A program made the position numbers and the translations under genes. Shown piece by piece: positions 33,195-44,032 of a stretch of DNA of 64,000 nucleotides. The stretch is from Puccinia triticina. Its lineage: Eukaryota > Basidiomycota > Pucciniomycetes > Pucciniales > Pucciniaceae. A model generated the notes under the pieces. It had not been told where the DNA came from, did no database searches, and saw nothing but the letters and a program-made list of their open reading frames with translations. Positions within the stretch are counted from its first letter, which is position 1. Each line of letters opens with the position of its first letter. The DNA is taken from assembly GCF_026914185.1 (NCBI RefSeq), contig NC_070567.1, positions 4,180,001 through 4,244,000 on the forward strand, given 5' to 3'.

Positions 33195-36100
33195 GGGTCA
33201 GCCTAAAGGCACCCCAAACTTTTACTTCAAGTACACCAACATTTTGGGGTACCTCATTGGGCACCCCATTATAGTTGGGGTGCACACCTAATGTACCCCA
33301 AGGAAATGGGGTGCGCACTACCTTACACCAAAAAAACTGGGGTGCACAGGCCAAAACTCCCAGACAGCTGTCTTATTGGTGTGCAAAGCCATGTACACCA
33401 AGAAAATGTTGTACAAAAGAGGTGCACCCCAAGAAATTCTCATTTTCAGATTTGAACCCCAAAACCTATTTTGGATATTGGGGTGCATTGGGGTGCATTG
33501 GGGTGCACACACCAAGAGCCAATAAAATTTGGTGTGCATCAAATTTTTCTGGTGTAAAGAGTTTCTTGAGTTAATAAATCAAGCCTTTAAAAGACCTATT
33601 TACATTCAGGAAGAAGAATAAAATTAAATAAAAAGAAAAAAAACATAAAATTTCGAGTCATTGAGTGAAGAGCCTCAAGTGAGTGTAGAGGCTCACACCC
33701 TTCTCAATGTGACTGATCCATTCTTTAGCAATTTTGGAAGTCACCCGGGTTGCCAATACAGGAGGAGGGATGGGTTTGACACCATCCTTCCCCCCAACAT
33801 TAGCCAAAACCCAGTGAGAATCATCGACATAGAGTAGGTAAATTGGGACTGAATCTCCGGGGCCAACACGTAGCGGAAGGTAGGTGCTGCAGTCTTTGAT
33901 TGAAAGAAAAACAACTGGTCGTCCGTAAGTGTTCGCAATGATCTGACTGTGTGCCAACTTGGAGAGCCATTGATCGCGACCAATGTTTGCCTCCTCGTTC
34001 TCCACCGTGAGGCTTTCAATGACCAATTTCAATTGGCCTTCACCTCCCTGTAACTTTGAGTAAACTCCTCGGTTTTCGGTCGCCTCTTTGACCATCTCTT
34101 TCCGTACTCGGAGCCACCCGTTGTCTATGTAACCAAGGGCTTGTGCAATGCAATGAAAGCCGCAGTTTCCATTGCCAGGGGGATCGAACACGCCAAGGAT
34201 GAACTGTTGAAGATAGTTGGAGATTTGGGACATGTACTTTTCTATTTGTTCCTTATCCACGCCATTGCTTTCTTTGTTTTTGTCGTAATCTTTGTTTTCA
34301 ATGTTATCGTCCTCTTCCTCACTGCCAGAATCACATGATTTGCCTTCGCCATCGTCTTCGCCTTCGCCTTTGCTTTTGTCTTTGGCTTTGCCTTCATCTT
34401 CGCCTTCGCTTTTGTCTTCGCCTTCGCCTTCGTCTTTGCCTTCGCTTTCGAGTTTGACACGTTTTGATTTGTTTCCCTTGGGCACCTTTGATGCTTGCTT
34501 TCGAGAAAGATGTTCGCGTTTGAGCTTTGCTTCAACAAGCTCAAACGCCGAAGGGTTCCTCTTGGTTGCTGTTGAAGAGCGTTTGCGTTTTTTTGCTGAC
34601 GGGCGACCTTTGGTATTCTTTTTGACTTCGGGTGCTTGAACTGCGACAGCGACATGGGTTCCAGCGGCAATACTTTTCATTTGGTCAATCAAATCCGCCA
34701 GCTTGCTGGATGGTTCGTGTGAGAGGGCCACTGTGAGCAGCTTCATTTCTTCGTCCAAATCAACCTCGCGGTCTTCGGATTTCTGCAGGAAGGCCACACA
34801 ACATTCAGAACCACACTGAGGACAGATGATCTATGAGAAAACAGGGACTTACCGTTATCTCGGGATTATACTTGAGATTCCATTGGCAGTGGAAGTCATC
34901 TGGAGATAACACATCTCCACCTTCCAAAATCTCGGCAATCCTATGGGCACATGGTATTCCGAGTCCAATCCTAACTGTATTTGAGCAAGGTTCCGTCGGA
35001 TCGAGGTTCTTGAGCCGTTCGAATTGTTGGAGGCATTCCTTGAGTGCAAAAGTTGAGATATTGCCGAGAAGTGGCACAAAACACTTGGGCACATTTACCA
35101 GGGTCTTGACAGTATCCCAACCAATCGACTCATGCACATGGTTGATTTGTGCATCGACCGCAAGAGCCAATGATTTGAATACCGAAAGCAAGTCGCCGGT
35201 GGAGTTCTTGATGAATGTTTTGACATAGGCGTGGCTGGATTCAACCCGAGAAGTGTTGAGATTTCGAAGGTGAGCATACTGGCATGCCCATGCAACCACA
35301 AAGAGTTCCTTCACCGGGAGAATAGAACTCTCAATATATTCGAGGACAGCTGGGCGAGTTGCAAGGTGCTTCTTCAAATCTGCGAGTCGTTCGGAGTATA
35401 TATCGGGAGTTTTTGCTTGGGTGAGGCTGCCCCAAACAGTCATAAATTCCTTCCAGGGATCTGGTGGTGGTTCTTGCGGCGGAGACGAGACGTTTTGCGA
35501 CTGAGGTTTGGGTTTTGGTTTATCTGGAGGGGGTGGAAAGTATTTTTTACAATGAGTGGTGATGTTCTTGTTGAGGTGCCAAGTGCACAGATTTGCTTGT
35601 GTATCAGGAAAGATTTTCGCCAATGCGCCTCGTAAGGCACTGTCGCGATCGGTGATAAATACTTTTGGGATGCGAAGGGGTCGCCAGATATGCTTCTTCA
35701 GGCAGCTGACCGACCACAAATAGCTGTCCGCATCTTCATGAGCCATAAAACAAAAAGCAATCGTGAACAACCGGTTCGAGGCGGCCTGACCAATGACATG
35801 AAGCAATGGGAGGTCGTATTTGTTTGTCTTGTAAGTCGAATCCATCAGGGCCACGTGATGATTGATTCGAGCGAGGTGAACGGAGCCGGCATGGGCACAA
35901 AAAATCAATAGAATTGCGCCAGTATTGGGGGAAACCTTGACGTCAACGAGCCAGTTAGATTCTTTCAAGATGCATAAAAGCGCTTCGGTTGGTGACCTTC
36001 CATCCAAATCCTCGCAACGAATTTTTTGAAGAGCGTTGCTAATAGTCTTGTTAGTCACATAAGTTTCATTGTTGGAGGTTTGGAGCTGCAGTAAAATCTG

Positions 36101-37426
36101 TGCAGGTTTCAAATTTGACTGAGATAGCTTTCGGATTTCTTCCACTTGCTTGGGAAGAAGCTTTTTGTGAGTGGTGTGGGAAGAGGGTCCAGAAGATGCT
36201 TGGTGGTTGTGTCCGCCGTGTCGGATCTCTAGTGTCCAAGTCTTATTCGCAATTTTCTTGCTGGTCGGAATAGAACCTTTGACTTCAAAGGGGCACGATA
36301 TCTTCGAGGTCAATGTTTTTCGCCCAGAGAGATTCATTATTGAGCCGCAAAATTTGCCGGAACAATCACATCGGATGTAAACATTTTTGTTGGCATTCGA
36401 GCAAGACTTGGCGACCGCATATCCATGTGATTTGGCCCAGTTTTGACAAAACCTGACCAAGTCGTCCATTGAGAGAAACTGGGCAGAAGGGGGGGGATCC
36501 AATGGTTCTGAAAATAAAAATAAAAATCAGTTAGTTCTGGTAGTTTCTGATACTTCTGGGCCTAGAAGGCACTTACGACCGGTGGAGTAATTGAATATGT
36601 TTAAATTCGTGATCACATCAATTTGCGCCTCCGGATTAGTATCATGACCCTGAGCTGACTGCGGCACCAGGGAGATTGCACAAGCTGGAGATTCAGTAGC
36701 TTTGTCTGAGGAATTTTCGGATGGTGCCAATGAAGGACCCAACAAAGGGGTGGTTGGTGCCACCGCCAATGGAGTCGATGGGGTTGACATAGGATCCAAG
36801 GGAGCCAACACAGGATTTACGGGAGCAATTATAGGAGCCGAGGCGGGGGGAGTAATGGCAGCCAAACAATTAGCACTAGCCTGAGGACCAAACATTGTGA
36901 GGAGGTTTTGCATCTGTTCCCATACCGCTGGGGGTACAGTAACTCCGGTTGTTGATGGGGTACCAGTGCTGGTGTTGAGCTGCTGTGGAGGGTTTGACAT
37001 GGTTGCTGAGTGGGGTGAAGTCGTCGGAGAGTTGGTTGCAGAGTGGTGTTAAGCTGGGTGATGGGTGATGGGAAGTCAGACGGTTGCTTGGGCACCCCAG
37101 GAATCATGGGTGCAGGGTGTAACACCCCAGGTATATCTGGGGTGCCGAGTGGGGAACCCCTTTCCCAGATTACTGCTCTATCAAGAATTTGTGTGCGGGA
37201 ATTAGGCACCCCATCTATGATGGTGTGCCTTGTCTGTGCACACCACGGAAATTGAGGTTTTTGGGGTGCTATGTGGCTCACCCCAGCTGATATGGTGTAC
37301 ACCATGTTGTACCCCAACATTATTGGGGTAGACCCGCAAAGACCCCAACCCCTCTGGTGTGCATTGGCTCCGCACCCCAAACTGGTGTACATGAAGTAAA
37401 AGTTTGGGGTGCCTTTAGGCTGACCC
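33195..37426 (-). mobile_element. complete Mutator-like element (MULE) with OTU domain, 4.2 kb
   Basis: The termini GGGTCAGCCTAAAGGCACCCC..AACTTTTACTTCA (33195-33230) and the inverted copy at 37391-37426 are essentially identical. Multiple GGGGTGCA/TGCACCCC words follow inside both ends (33240-33540 and 37080-37390), forming subterminal repeats. One three-exon gene on the minus strand fills the interior. The intact frame and good ends suggest a potentially autonomous element. Confidence 0.8.
33658..37000 (-). CDS. MULE transposase fused to OTU-type cysteine protease domain
   Basis: Exons 37000-36577, 36507-34853 and 34782-33658 splice in frame to 1,067 residues. Exon 1 is Pro/Ala/Thr-rich and disordered. 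Residues ~145-250 carry a FAR1/WRKY-GCM1-like DNA-binding region with RCDCSGKFCG and RHGGHNH. The MULE catalytic core follows (LMDSTYKTNKYDLPLLH, FITDRDSALRGAL, CTWHLNKNI), then a SWIM-like zinc motif (GIPCAHRI). The last exon has basic/acidic repeats (KSEGEDEGKAKDK) and an OTU-like domain with GNGNCGFHCIAQALGY (catalytic Cys) and DDSHWVLANV (catalytic His). OTU domains are deubiquitinating proteases. Its presence in a transposase polypeptide suggests removal of ubiquitin to stabilise the transposase or to blunt silencing, which is inference. The usual GDGNC is GNGNC, so activity needs testing. Confidence 0.8.
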
Positions 37427-37434
37427 TTTCAAAA
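37427..37434. repeat. MULE target-site duplication, right copy
   Basis: TTTCAAAA immediately outside the right terminus, matching 33187-33194. Confidence 0.65.
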
Positions 37435-37739
37435 CTCGGGCATCTCCATCAACATCCTTATAGCCTAGGATCTCTTCGGAGGAGGCTGATAGTAGCAACC
37501 GCTTAAGAGTAAACGGCAAGTCGCCGATTACGCTGTTGAATTCCTATTGTTACTGTTCATAATCGTAAGATTGGCCGTGAACAGCGGGATCGACTTTTTG
37601 TTGCTAATGGCAGTGATCAGGTCAATCTATATGTACCCGGCGATGGACACATCGCCGTTAGTGATGGATGCTAAGATGGCTCAAGATCCACGCATGACCC
37701 GGGAGACTCCTTCTTTAGTACTATGTAGTCCCCTTCAGC

Positions 37740-37747
37740 TATAAAGG
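37740..37747 (+). promoter_or_regulatory. TATA box TATAAAGG
   Basis: TATAAAGG, 162 bp before the ATG at 37902, followed by a C/A-rich leader with repeated CATCC and CCTTCA words, as in strongly expressed fungal genes. Confidence 0.5.
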
Positions 37748-37901
37748 GAGCTGCTTTCCGAATCAGAATCATCCTCATCCCCTTCAATCCCATCCTTCAG
37801 CCTTCAAATCACCCCAGTCCACATCCATTTCCCATCCAACAATCATTTCCAGTGTAACAGCCCAGTAGTCACCCTTCTTTCACGTGTCCATCTCAGTCAA
37901 T

Positions 37902-38801
37902 ATGGTTGCCTTCAATGCTATTGCCACCTTGTCCATTGGTGAGTCACACTGCATTCCTTCAACAACTTGCTGTAGTTCCAAAAGCCCCCCAATTGTGCGT
38001 CAGTGACACTAAACCCACGCAACCTTCCTTCACAGTCATCGCCTCTGCTATGGCCCACCCGGTCAGGTGTGTACAAGGTGTTCGGATGCTAAAATTCCTA
38101 ATCAGGACAGAAGCTGAATTACGATATCGTTTTTTTTGTCAACAAATTTGATTACGCAGTGAGCAATTGGTTGCTCGTCAGTATGTCGATTCCGTCCAGA
38201 CCGCCAGTCGCTCTTACCAACAAATGAGCAGCGAGTTCAGCAGCCTTCGCCAAAGCATTGCGGGTGGACAAGTCAGCTTTCAGAGTGCTCAGCAACAATT
38301 CCAGTCGCTCTCCAGCCAGGCAAGCTCCACTGTTCTGGCTCTGAACAACTGCCAGCGCTGTTTTGACCATGGATCAGCGGTAAGTGCCGCTCCCTGATCC
38401 GCTTGGTAATTTTGTGTTTTCCTGACACACAACCTTCGCTGTTTCAGGCCACTTTGACCACTTCTGCCAGCCAAGCATACTCCGAGATGAATTCGCTCGT
38501 ACAGACCGCCAATGAAGTCTATGGCCCACAAGCCCAGCAGCTTGTTTCACGTAAGCATGTCTTGTAAATCTTTCTCTCGACGGTTGTTGAGCCTGTATAT
38601 CTCTATTTCTCCCCACCAGCCATCTCCCAATTGGATGGACCATTGCAAACGAACCTCGACCGGTTCTCTGGTGCTGGTGTTGGTGCTCAATCCCTCTTGC
38701 CCCCCAATTTTGCCCAAACCATGGGGCAATCTGGATTACCTCGCCTCTCCGACTTCGCCAGTCAGTACCAGAACGGCCCCGGCGGAGGCTCTGGATTTTA
38801 A
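37902..38801 (+). CDS. 190-residue secreted protein, coiled-coil-like, unknown
   Basis: Exons 37902-37938, 38036-38066, 38160-38379, 38448-38550 and 38620-38801 join without a break. The signal peptide is itself split by an intron (MVAFNAIATLSI | VIASAMA) and would cleave before HPVSEQ. The mature protein is Gln/Ser/Ala-rich and predicted helical (YQQMSSEFSSLRQS, SAQQQFQSLSSQASS). It has a single CQRC pair at about residue 90 and a Gly/Phe tail (GPGGGSGF). No enzyme motif is visible. A clean TATA box, short introns and a strong leader suggest high expression. It belongs to the general class of rust secreted proteins; any effector role is inference. Confidence 0.7.
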
Positions 38802-39087
38802 TCGGGCCGTTACTTTCTCGAAGGATCGGAGGGAAATCTCAATCCCGTTGACATTTCTCACCCTCTGTCTCTCTCTTCATCTTCCGCCACCTTGCTGTTG
38901 TCTTTCCGACAACCTGGGTCCTGATCAACTCTGAAATCAAAAACGGCGCCACTCTGCCTCTTATAGATGACATGTATATAGAAACCCATCGTCTAGAAAT
39001 ACATCAGCACTTTGAAAATAGCATTGTTTCATGACATGATGCATTTGAGTCGATTCTGCAAAGTTGACAGCTCCATCAACTAGTAAG

Positions 39088-40431
39088 GCCCCGTTTGGCA
39101 GGGCCCAGCGTCATAGGTGGTAATAAACCGCAACGTAATAATCCGAATAAGCTTTATTAAACCTTATTTGTATTATTACTGGGCTTACGCAATTATAGAG
39201 GGCCATTTGGGACGGCCACCGTCATATAGCGACAGCAGTCCTGTCTGTTTGGTGCGCCACTCAAAAACAAGTCCGGCCTGCGCTTCTCTCCTCCTCAAAT
39301 CCGATGCCACGATGCCCCCACCGGGCTCCGCAACCCTCAACAACAGCTGCCTCTTGCCTTGCTTCCAACACGAACACCAGCAGAAAGTCATCAAGCTGTT
39401 CATCTTGATGGTGATTGTAGCCTCGATTTGTTTGGGTCAGGAAGCGGAGGCGGGATTGAAGCCTCGGGCTCCGTTTGGCTGTCCACAAAAATGTGGGAGC
39501 GTAATAAAAAACTTTGCAGATTATTTTCGGGGGGACAGGGGATATTACGCTATCCCCTGTCCCTGTTTGGCAGCCCACCGAGCGTCATAAAGTTGAAGAC
39601 AGGAGTTCACGCTCCATTATTCCCCCCACCATTTGGGATATTTCACCCTGACCCCAAAATTTGTGGTCATAATCGCTCCCTTTGGCCTCGAATCCGTGCG
39701 ACTCAATGGCACCCCGACGCAAGAGACCTCCATCCTCGAACCCTCCCCCCAATCGACCGAGGCTTCAATCCCGCCTCCGCTTCCTGACCCAAACGAATCG
39801 AGGCTACAATCACCATCAAGATGAACAGCTTGATGACTTTCTGCTGGTGTTCGTGTTGGAAGCAAGGCGAGAGGCAGCTGTTGTCGAGGGTTGCAGAGCC
39901 CGGTGGGGGCATCGTGGCATCGGATTTGAGGAGGAGAGAAGCGCAGGCCGGACTTGTTTTTGAGTGGCGCACCAAACAGACAGGACTGCTGTCGCTATAT
40001 GACGGTGGCCGTCCCAAATGGCCCTCTATAATTGCGTAAGCCCAGTAATAATACAAATAAGGTTTAATAAAGCTTATTCGGATTATTATATTGCGGTTTA
40101 TTACCACATATGACGCTGGGCCCTGCCAAACGGGGCCTCGGTCGATTGGGGGGAGGGTTCGAGGATGGAGGTCTCTTGCGTCGGGGTGCTATTGAGTCGC
40201 ACGGATTCGAGGCCGAAGGGAGCAATTATGACCGCAAATTTTGGGGTCAGGGTGAAATATCCCAAATGGCGGGGGGAATAATGGAGCGTGAACTCCTGTC
40301 TTCAACTTTATGACGCTCGGTGGGCTGCCAAACAGGGACAGGGGATAGCGTAATATCCCCTGTCCCCCCAAAAATAATCTGCAAAGTTTTTTATTACGCT
40401 CCCACATTTTTGTGGACAGCCAAACGGAGCC
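39088..40431. mobile_element. composite element of two interleaved inverted repeats (Y-X-Y'-X')
   Basis: Four blocks are visible: Y (39088-39466), X (39467-39760), Y reversed (39761-40137) and X reversed (40138-40431). Y starts GGCCCCGTTTGGCAGGG and X starts GGCTCCGTTTGGCTG. TAA flanks the whole unit on both sides. A simple nested insertion would give Y-X-X'-Y', so the arms here alternate instead. ORFs within the Y copies (up to 157 codons) repeat in both orientations and look non-genic. A small internal hairpin (GGGGATATTACGCTATCCCC) occurs in each X. Confidence 0.7.
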
Positions 40432-40960
40432 TAAATCTAATATTTGTTGCTTTTACTGCTTTGATTGGAGGCAAGCTCATCTTCTAGATCAGCAATATAT
40501 TTACAACTTGGCCAAGTTGTTAAGTTCGGACGCAGCACCCCAGCAGCAACGACATTTGAGACTTGCCACCCTTCAGAGTCGAGCTCAGTCTCACAGTCAC
40601 ATCACATTCCCAACGTTCGATTGGCACGACGGTGAGACCGGCTGTCTCAATTGGGAACATGAGTTTGACGATGGCTCTATTCCGGTGCCGGGGCGTATGG
40701 AGGATCGATGTTGCTCATCCCACCATGAGTCATGGGTTTTCCTTTTCCATTGCTTTTGGCAAGTGGGTTGTGGCCGCTTGGACTCCTTTGGTCTGGTGAT
40801 GGATTTATTCGGAGGGCGAAAGCCACTCCGTGTCTTCTCTCTGTCAAGACTCATCCAGATGTCTCGACAGGGAGACGTGATCTCAAATGAGCAACATGCA
40901 TTGCCACTGCCGAGTAGAGTGCTGAGTGAGCGTAAGATTTTGCGGAGCCTCAAGTTGTCG

Positions 40961-40970
40961 GATATAAATA
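40961..40970 (+). promoter_or_regulatory. TATA box GATATAAATA
   Basis: GATATAAATAG lies 136 bp before the ATG at 41097, followed by a C/A-rich leader (CATCTCGAACCATC, TTCATCGCCAC). Confidence 0.5.
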
Positions 40971-41096
40971 GCCACCTCTGGACCATCTCGAACCATCTCT
41001 TCATCGCCACATCCAGCAAGTCCCAGCCTCACCACCTTCAAACTCAGCCAACGCCAACAAAACACTTAAGTTCAACCCCCCAGTCAAGCCTTCAAC

Positions 41097-41399
41097 ATGC
41101 GTTTCGCCATCGCCACAGCCTTTTCTCTAGCTCTTCTCAACTCGGCCTCTGCTCAGCTCCTCGGTGGCCCGCTTTCCGTTCTACCAACAACGTCGCTCTT
41201 CAGCCCAACCGGCACCGGAATCAGCTGCGCCAACCAGGGCAACGCGCTGCTCAACGCGAATGCTCTGACCAATGTTCGGTGTGGCGGTAGCGGCGGCTAT
41301 GCTCCCGCCCAAATGAGCTGTGGCAACCAAGGCGACAATCTTGGCTTCTCCCTCGCCAACATCAACGCCCTCACCTCCATTGAGTGCGCCAGCTACTAA
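41097..41399 (+). CDS. 100-residue secreted protein with internal duplication
   Basis: The signal peptide MRFAIATAFSLALLNSASA (cleavage before QLLGG) is followed by ~80 residues with four cysteines. The mature part contains two diverged repeats: SCANQGNALLNANALTNVRC (about 43-62) and SCGNQGDNLGFSLANINALTSIEC (about 75-98). Both follow the pattern SC-x-NQG-...-NALT-x-x-x-C. The two Cys pairs probably form one disulfide loop per repeat. A clear TATA box and pyrimidine-rich leader precede it. I do not recognise the family. The short NALT/NQG motifs recall small fungal wall-associated or effector proteins but do not match hydrophobin Cys spacing. Confidence 0.7.
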   Translation: MRFAIATAFSLALLNSASAQLLGGPLSVLPTTSLFSPTGTGISCANQGNALLNANALTNVRCGGSGGYAPAQMSCGNQGDNLGFSLANINALTSIECASY

Positions 41400-41899
41400 G
41401 ACTTCTCCTTTGCAATCTTCGGGAAGCCCTGATTCGAGGTTTGTTGACTTTCTTCGATGTCCAAGAGCTTCCAAATGCCCACTGACTTTTCTCTTGCCTT
41501 TGTCGCTCTAGCACCGCTTATTGGACTTCACTCAATCGTGGACAACGCTTTTTTTCTCTGTTGTTCCTATTTTCATCTCGTACACTCGTTCTTCACATTC
41601 TTTCTGTACAGTCGTTCTAGCACATCTTTTCCGCATTAATTTGTTCATGGGTCATCGTCCTTCGCTTCATCAGAGATCACCAATGTTTGAATTTCATCTT
41701 CAATTGCTTCATTCCTCTGTGATACCTGAAACCTGCCAACGTCTATTCGGCTTTCTGCGAGAAGAGAAGTTGAGCCTACCAGTCCACTTGACTGACAAAC
41801 CATCACTCAGTTTTCATCAAAGAGCCAATCCACGAAGCACCAAAAAGCAGAGTGCAAGCGTGTTGCTTGACGCTTAAGCAGTCGCCTCACATCATTTTT

Positions 41900-44030
41900 A
41901 CCACCAAAACTCTTTCACGTGCGTCGTGTTTTTACGTTATGACATTCCAAGAGAATTAAAATCTTGAAAGTAAGAGGCATAGCATACCCAAACCCGAAAG
42001 CCACACAGTTTATCCAAACAGAAACCCAATAGATAAATACTACCTAAGCAATTAGAAGCATTGCCGGCCCCTGCTAAAAATCCGACTAATCCGCGGAACC
42101 TGTGCGGGCGATTGACATTCAAGATTCTCGAGGTGCTGCTACGGTGACGGCGAGGCAGCTGCTTGAGGAAGGGCGTGAGCTTAGGTAAGGTGACGGATGG
42201 TGTTGCTGTTGGCAACGCTAGCACAGTAGCTCAGATTGAAATTTGATTTGTTTTTTACACCAGATTGTGGAGTTTGATTCTGACGGTCAACAAGGGAACC
42301 CCAAAAACAGCAACTTAAAAGGCTGTGATGACGTCAAGATTCATGCCATCCTCTACCAAACTGGGTACAAGGGACTTGTGTCAAGTTTGAGTGTAAGACT
42401 CCACTTAGGACTATTCACTGGAGTCTTAAGGCTGGGGCTGGGACACAGGCACAAGGCCTTGGGAGGAGATTCTAGGAACCACTGTTGTAGTTCAACAGCT
42501 AGCCCAGGAGAGAAGTTAGCTTCTCTCTCCTAATTACAACAGAAGGAAAATGAAGAAGGATTGAATGCTCACCTAGCCCAGGAGAGAATTTAGCTTCTCT
42601 CTGCGGAGCTAGGAGGGCGCGGGGAAGCAGAGCCTAAGAAAGAGTCCGTCAAATGGCTTAAGTAATCCAAACTTGTGAGTCCTCAAATGGGGCTTCACAT
42701 TGAGCGCCAGGCTGCTAGCGCTTTGGCCTGACGCTGTAGCGTAAGTTCGCTGCGCTGCGCTAAGGGCCTGTACCATGGGCCTCAATTTTGAGAAATTTCA
42801 AGTTTTTTTGCCCTGTACACAAGAATTGAAAACTAGCAGAGGGTTCAAATGTTGAAATTCTTCACATTTGGGCTCAAGCCTACATTTTGGCCAGGCTCAG
42901 TTTTTGTCCCAAGAAATTTGGAGGCAAATAAATTTGGAAAATTTCAATTTTCATGCCCTATGGTACAGGCCCTAAGATGTGCTCTTATTGTAGCGCAGCG
43001 CAGCGCTTCGCCCTTGGCTCCCCTGGTCTCCCCGTTTGAGTCCTTAATCGCGCCTCTGCTTTGATTAGACCTTATGATGGAATTCAGAAGATGCTTCTTG
43101 GTGTCCTGCCATGCAAGGATGAATTGAAGAATGTTAGAATTTAGAACTTTCAGGCACGAGAAATAAAAGGGCTAAGATGAGTATTGATAAAAACTCAAGA
43201 ATTTGGGCAGTGAGGATGACTCTCTCACCGGATGCGGCTCAGCGGGGCGCGGAGAAAGAATGAGGAGAACCGATGAGTGTAATTTCTTGTTGTAGGCTGG
43301 CTTTAAATAGACTAAAAACAAGCGGCCAACAAGTGGTTGGAAGACAATAGGATAATGAAAAAGTTTGATCAAGACAAGTTTCATTTATACTATCTCTGAG
43401 ACTATGCGTGATAACAAGTATGACAAGATATTATCTACTACACACGGTTCAATGACTACTTGGTGTGATAAAATCTGTACTAACAAGGATACTGGCAATG
43501 CTTTTGAGAATGACATGAAACAATGTTTTAGAGGTGTAAGTAAGAGGAAATGGCAAAATTCCAACAAAGAACGGGCACCCCATTGTTTGAAAACTGTGGA
43601 CAAGTCTCCATCTAGAATCAACAAAACTGGACCTTGGCGCTGTTGCAGCAAGGAACTAGTATGTTTCTCAGACATGATTGTTGAGCTTGGCGGGTCTGTT
43701 CTTGCAACCTAGCCAAAGGGTTTTGCCGGAAGAGTAAACGGATTGCAGTCTAGAGGAAGATTTGTCAGAGCTTCTGTTTTCTTCATATTCAAGTCTCATT
43801 GAAACCACAGTGAGCATCTAGACACTGAGCAGAGAACTGGAAACATTTGCACAATCCTGAGGTTCTTATCACACCCTATCACAACCCCCAAAACCTTTGT
43901 CAGTTTTGAAAAATCTGACTAGCTTTGATCTTAAGTGTACAGCAAGTGTTGCTTCCTGCTCACTAAGAATAAACCTTACTTCCCAATCTGTCACTGCCTC
44001 CCAATTTCAATTCATCCTTCTTCACTCTTA
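41900..44030. other. intergenic with repeats
   Basis: No supported gene. Apart from the MITE at 42764-42972 it includes GCGC-rich patches at 42710-42760 and 42995-43015. A duplicated phrase (TAGCCCAGGAGAGAA.TTAGCTTCTCTC) occurs at about 42500 and 42573. Confidence 0.35.
42764..42972. mobile_element. 209-bp MITE with TAA duplication
   Basis: The termini GGGCCTGTACCATGGGC and GCCCTATGGTACAGGCCC are inverted, with further inverted ATTTTGAGAAATTTCAA-type words inside. TAA flanks both ends (42761-42763 and 42973-42975). The 3-bp duplication suggests a PIF/Harbinger-type miniature element. It sits in a GCGC-rich repeat. Confidence 0.7.
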
Positions 44031-44032
44031 CC

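Noticed and set aside
39117..39590. 157-codon ORF with a hydrophobic segment
   Set aside because: It lies in the Y block and recurs inverted at 40107-39703. It is a repeat artefact, not a gene.
43365..43712. 115-codon ORF with several Cys and Trp
   Set aside because: No signal peptide, no recognised motif and an opposite-strand ORF of similar length. Not supported as a gene.
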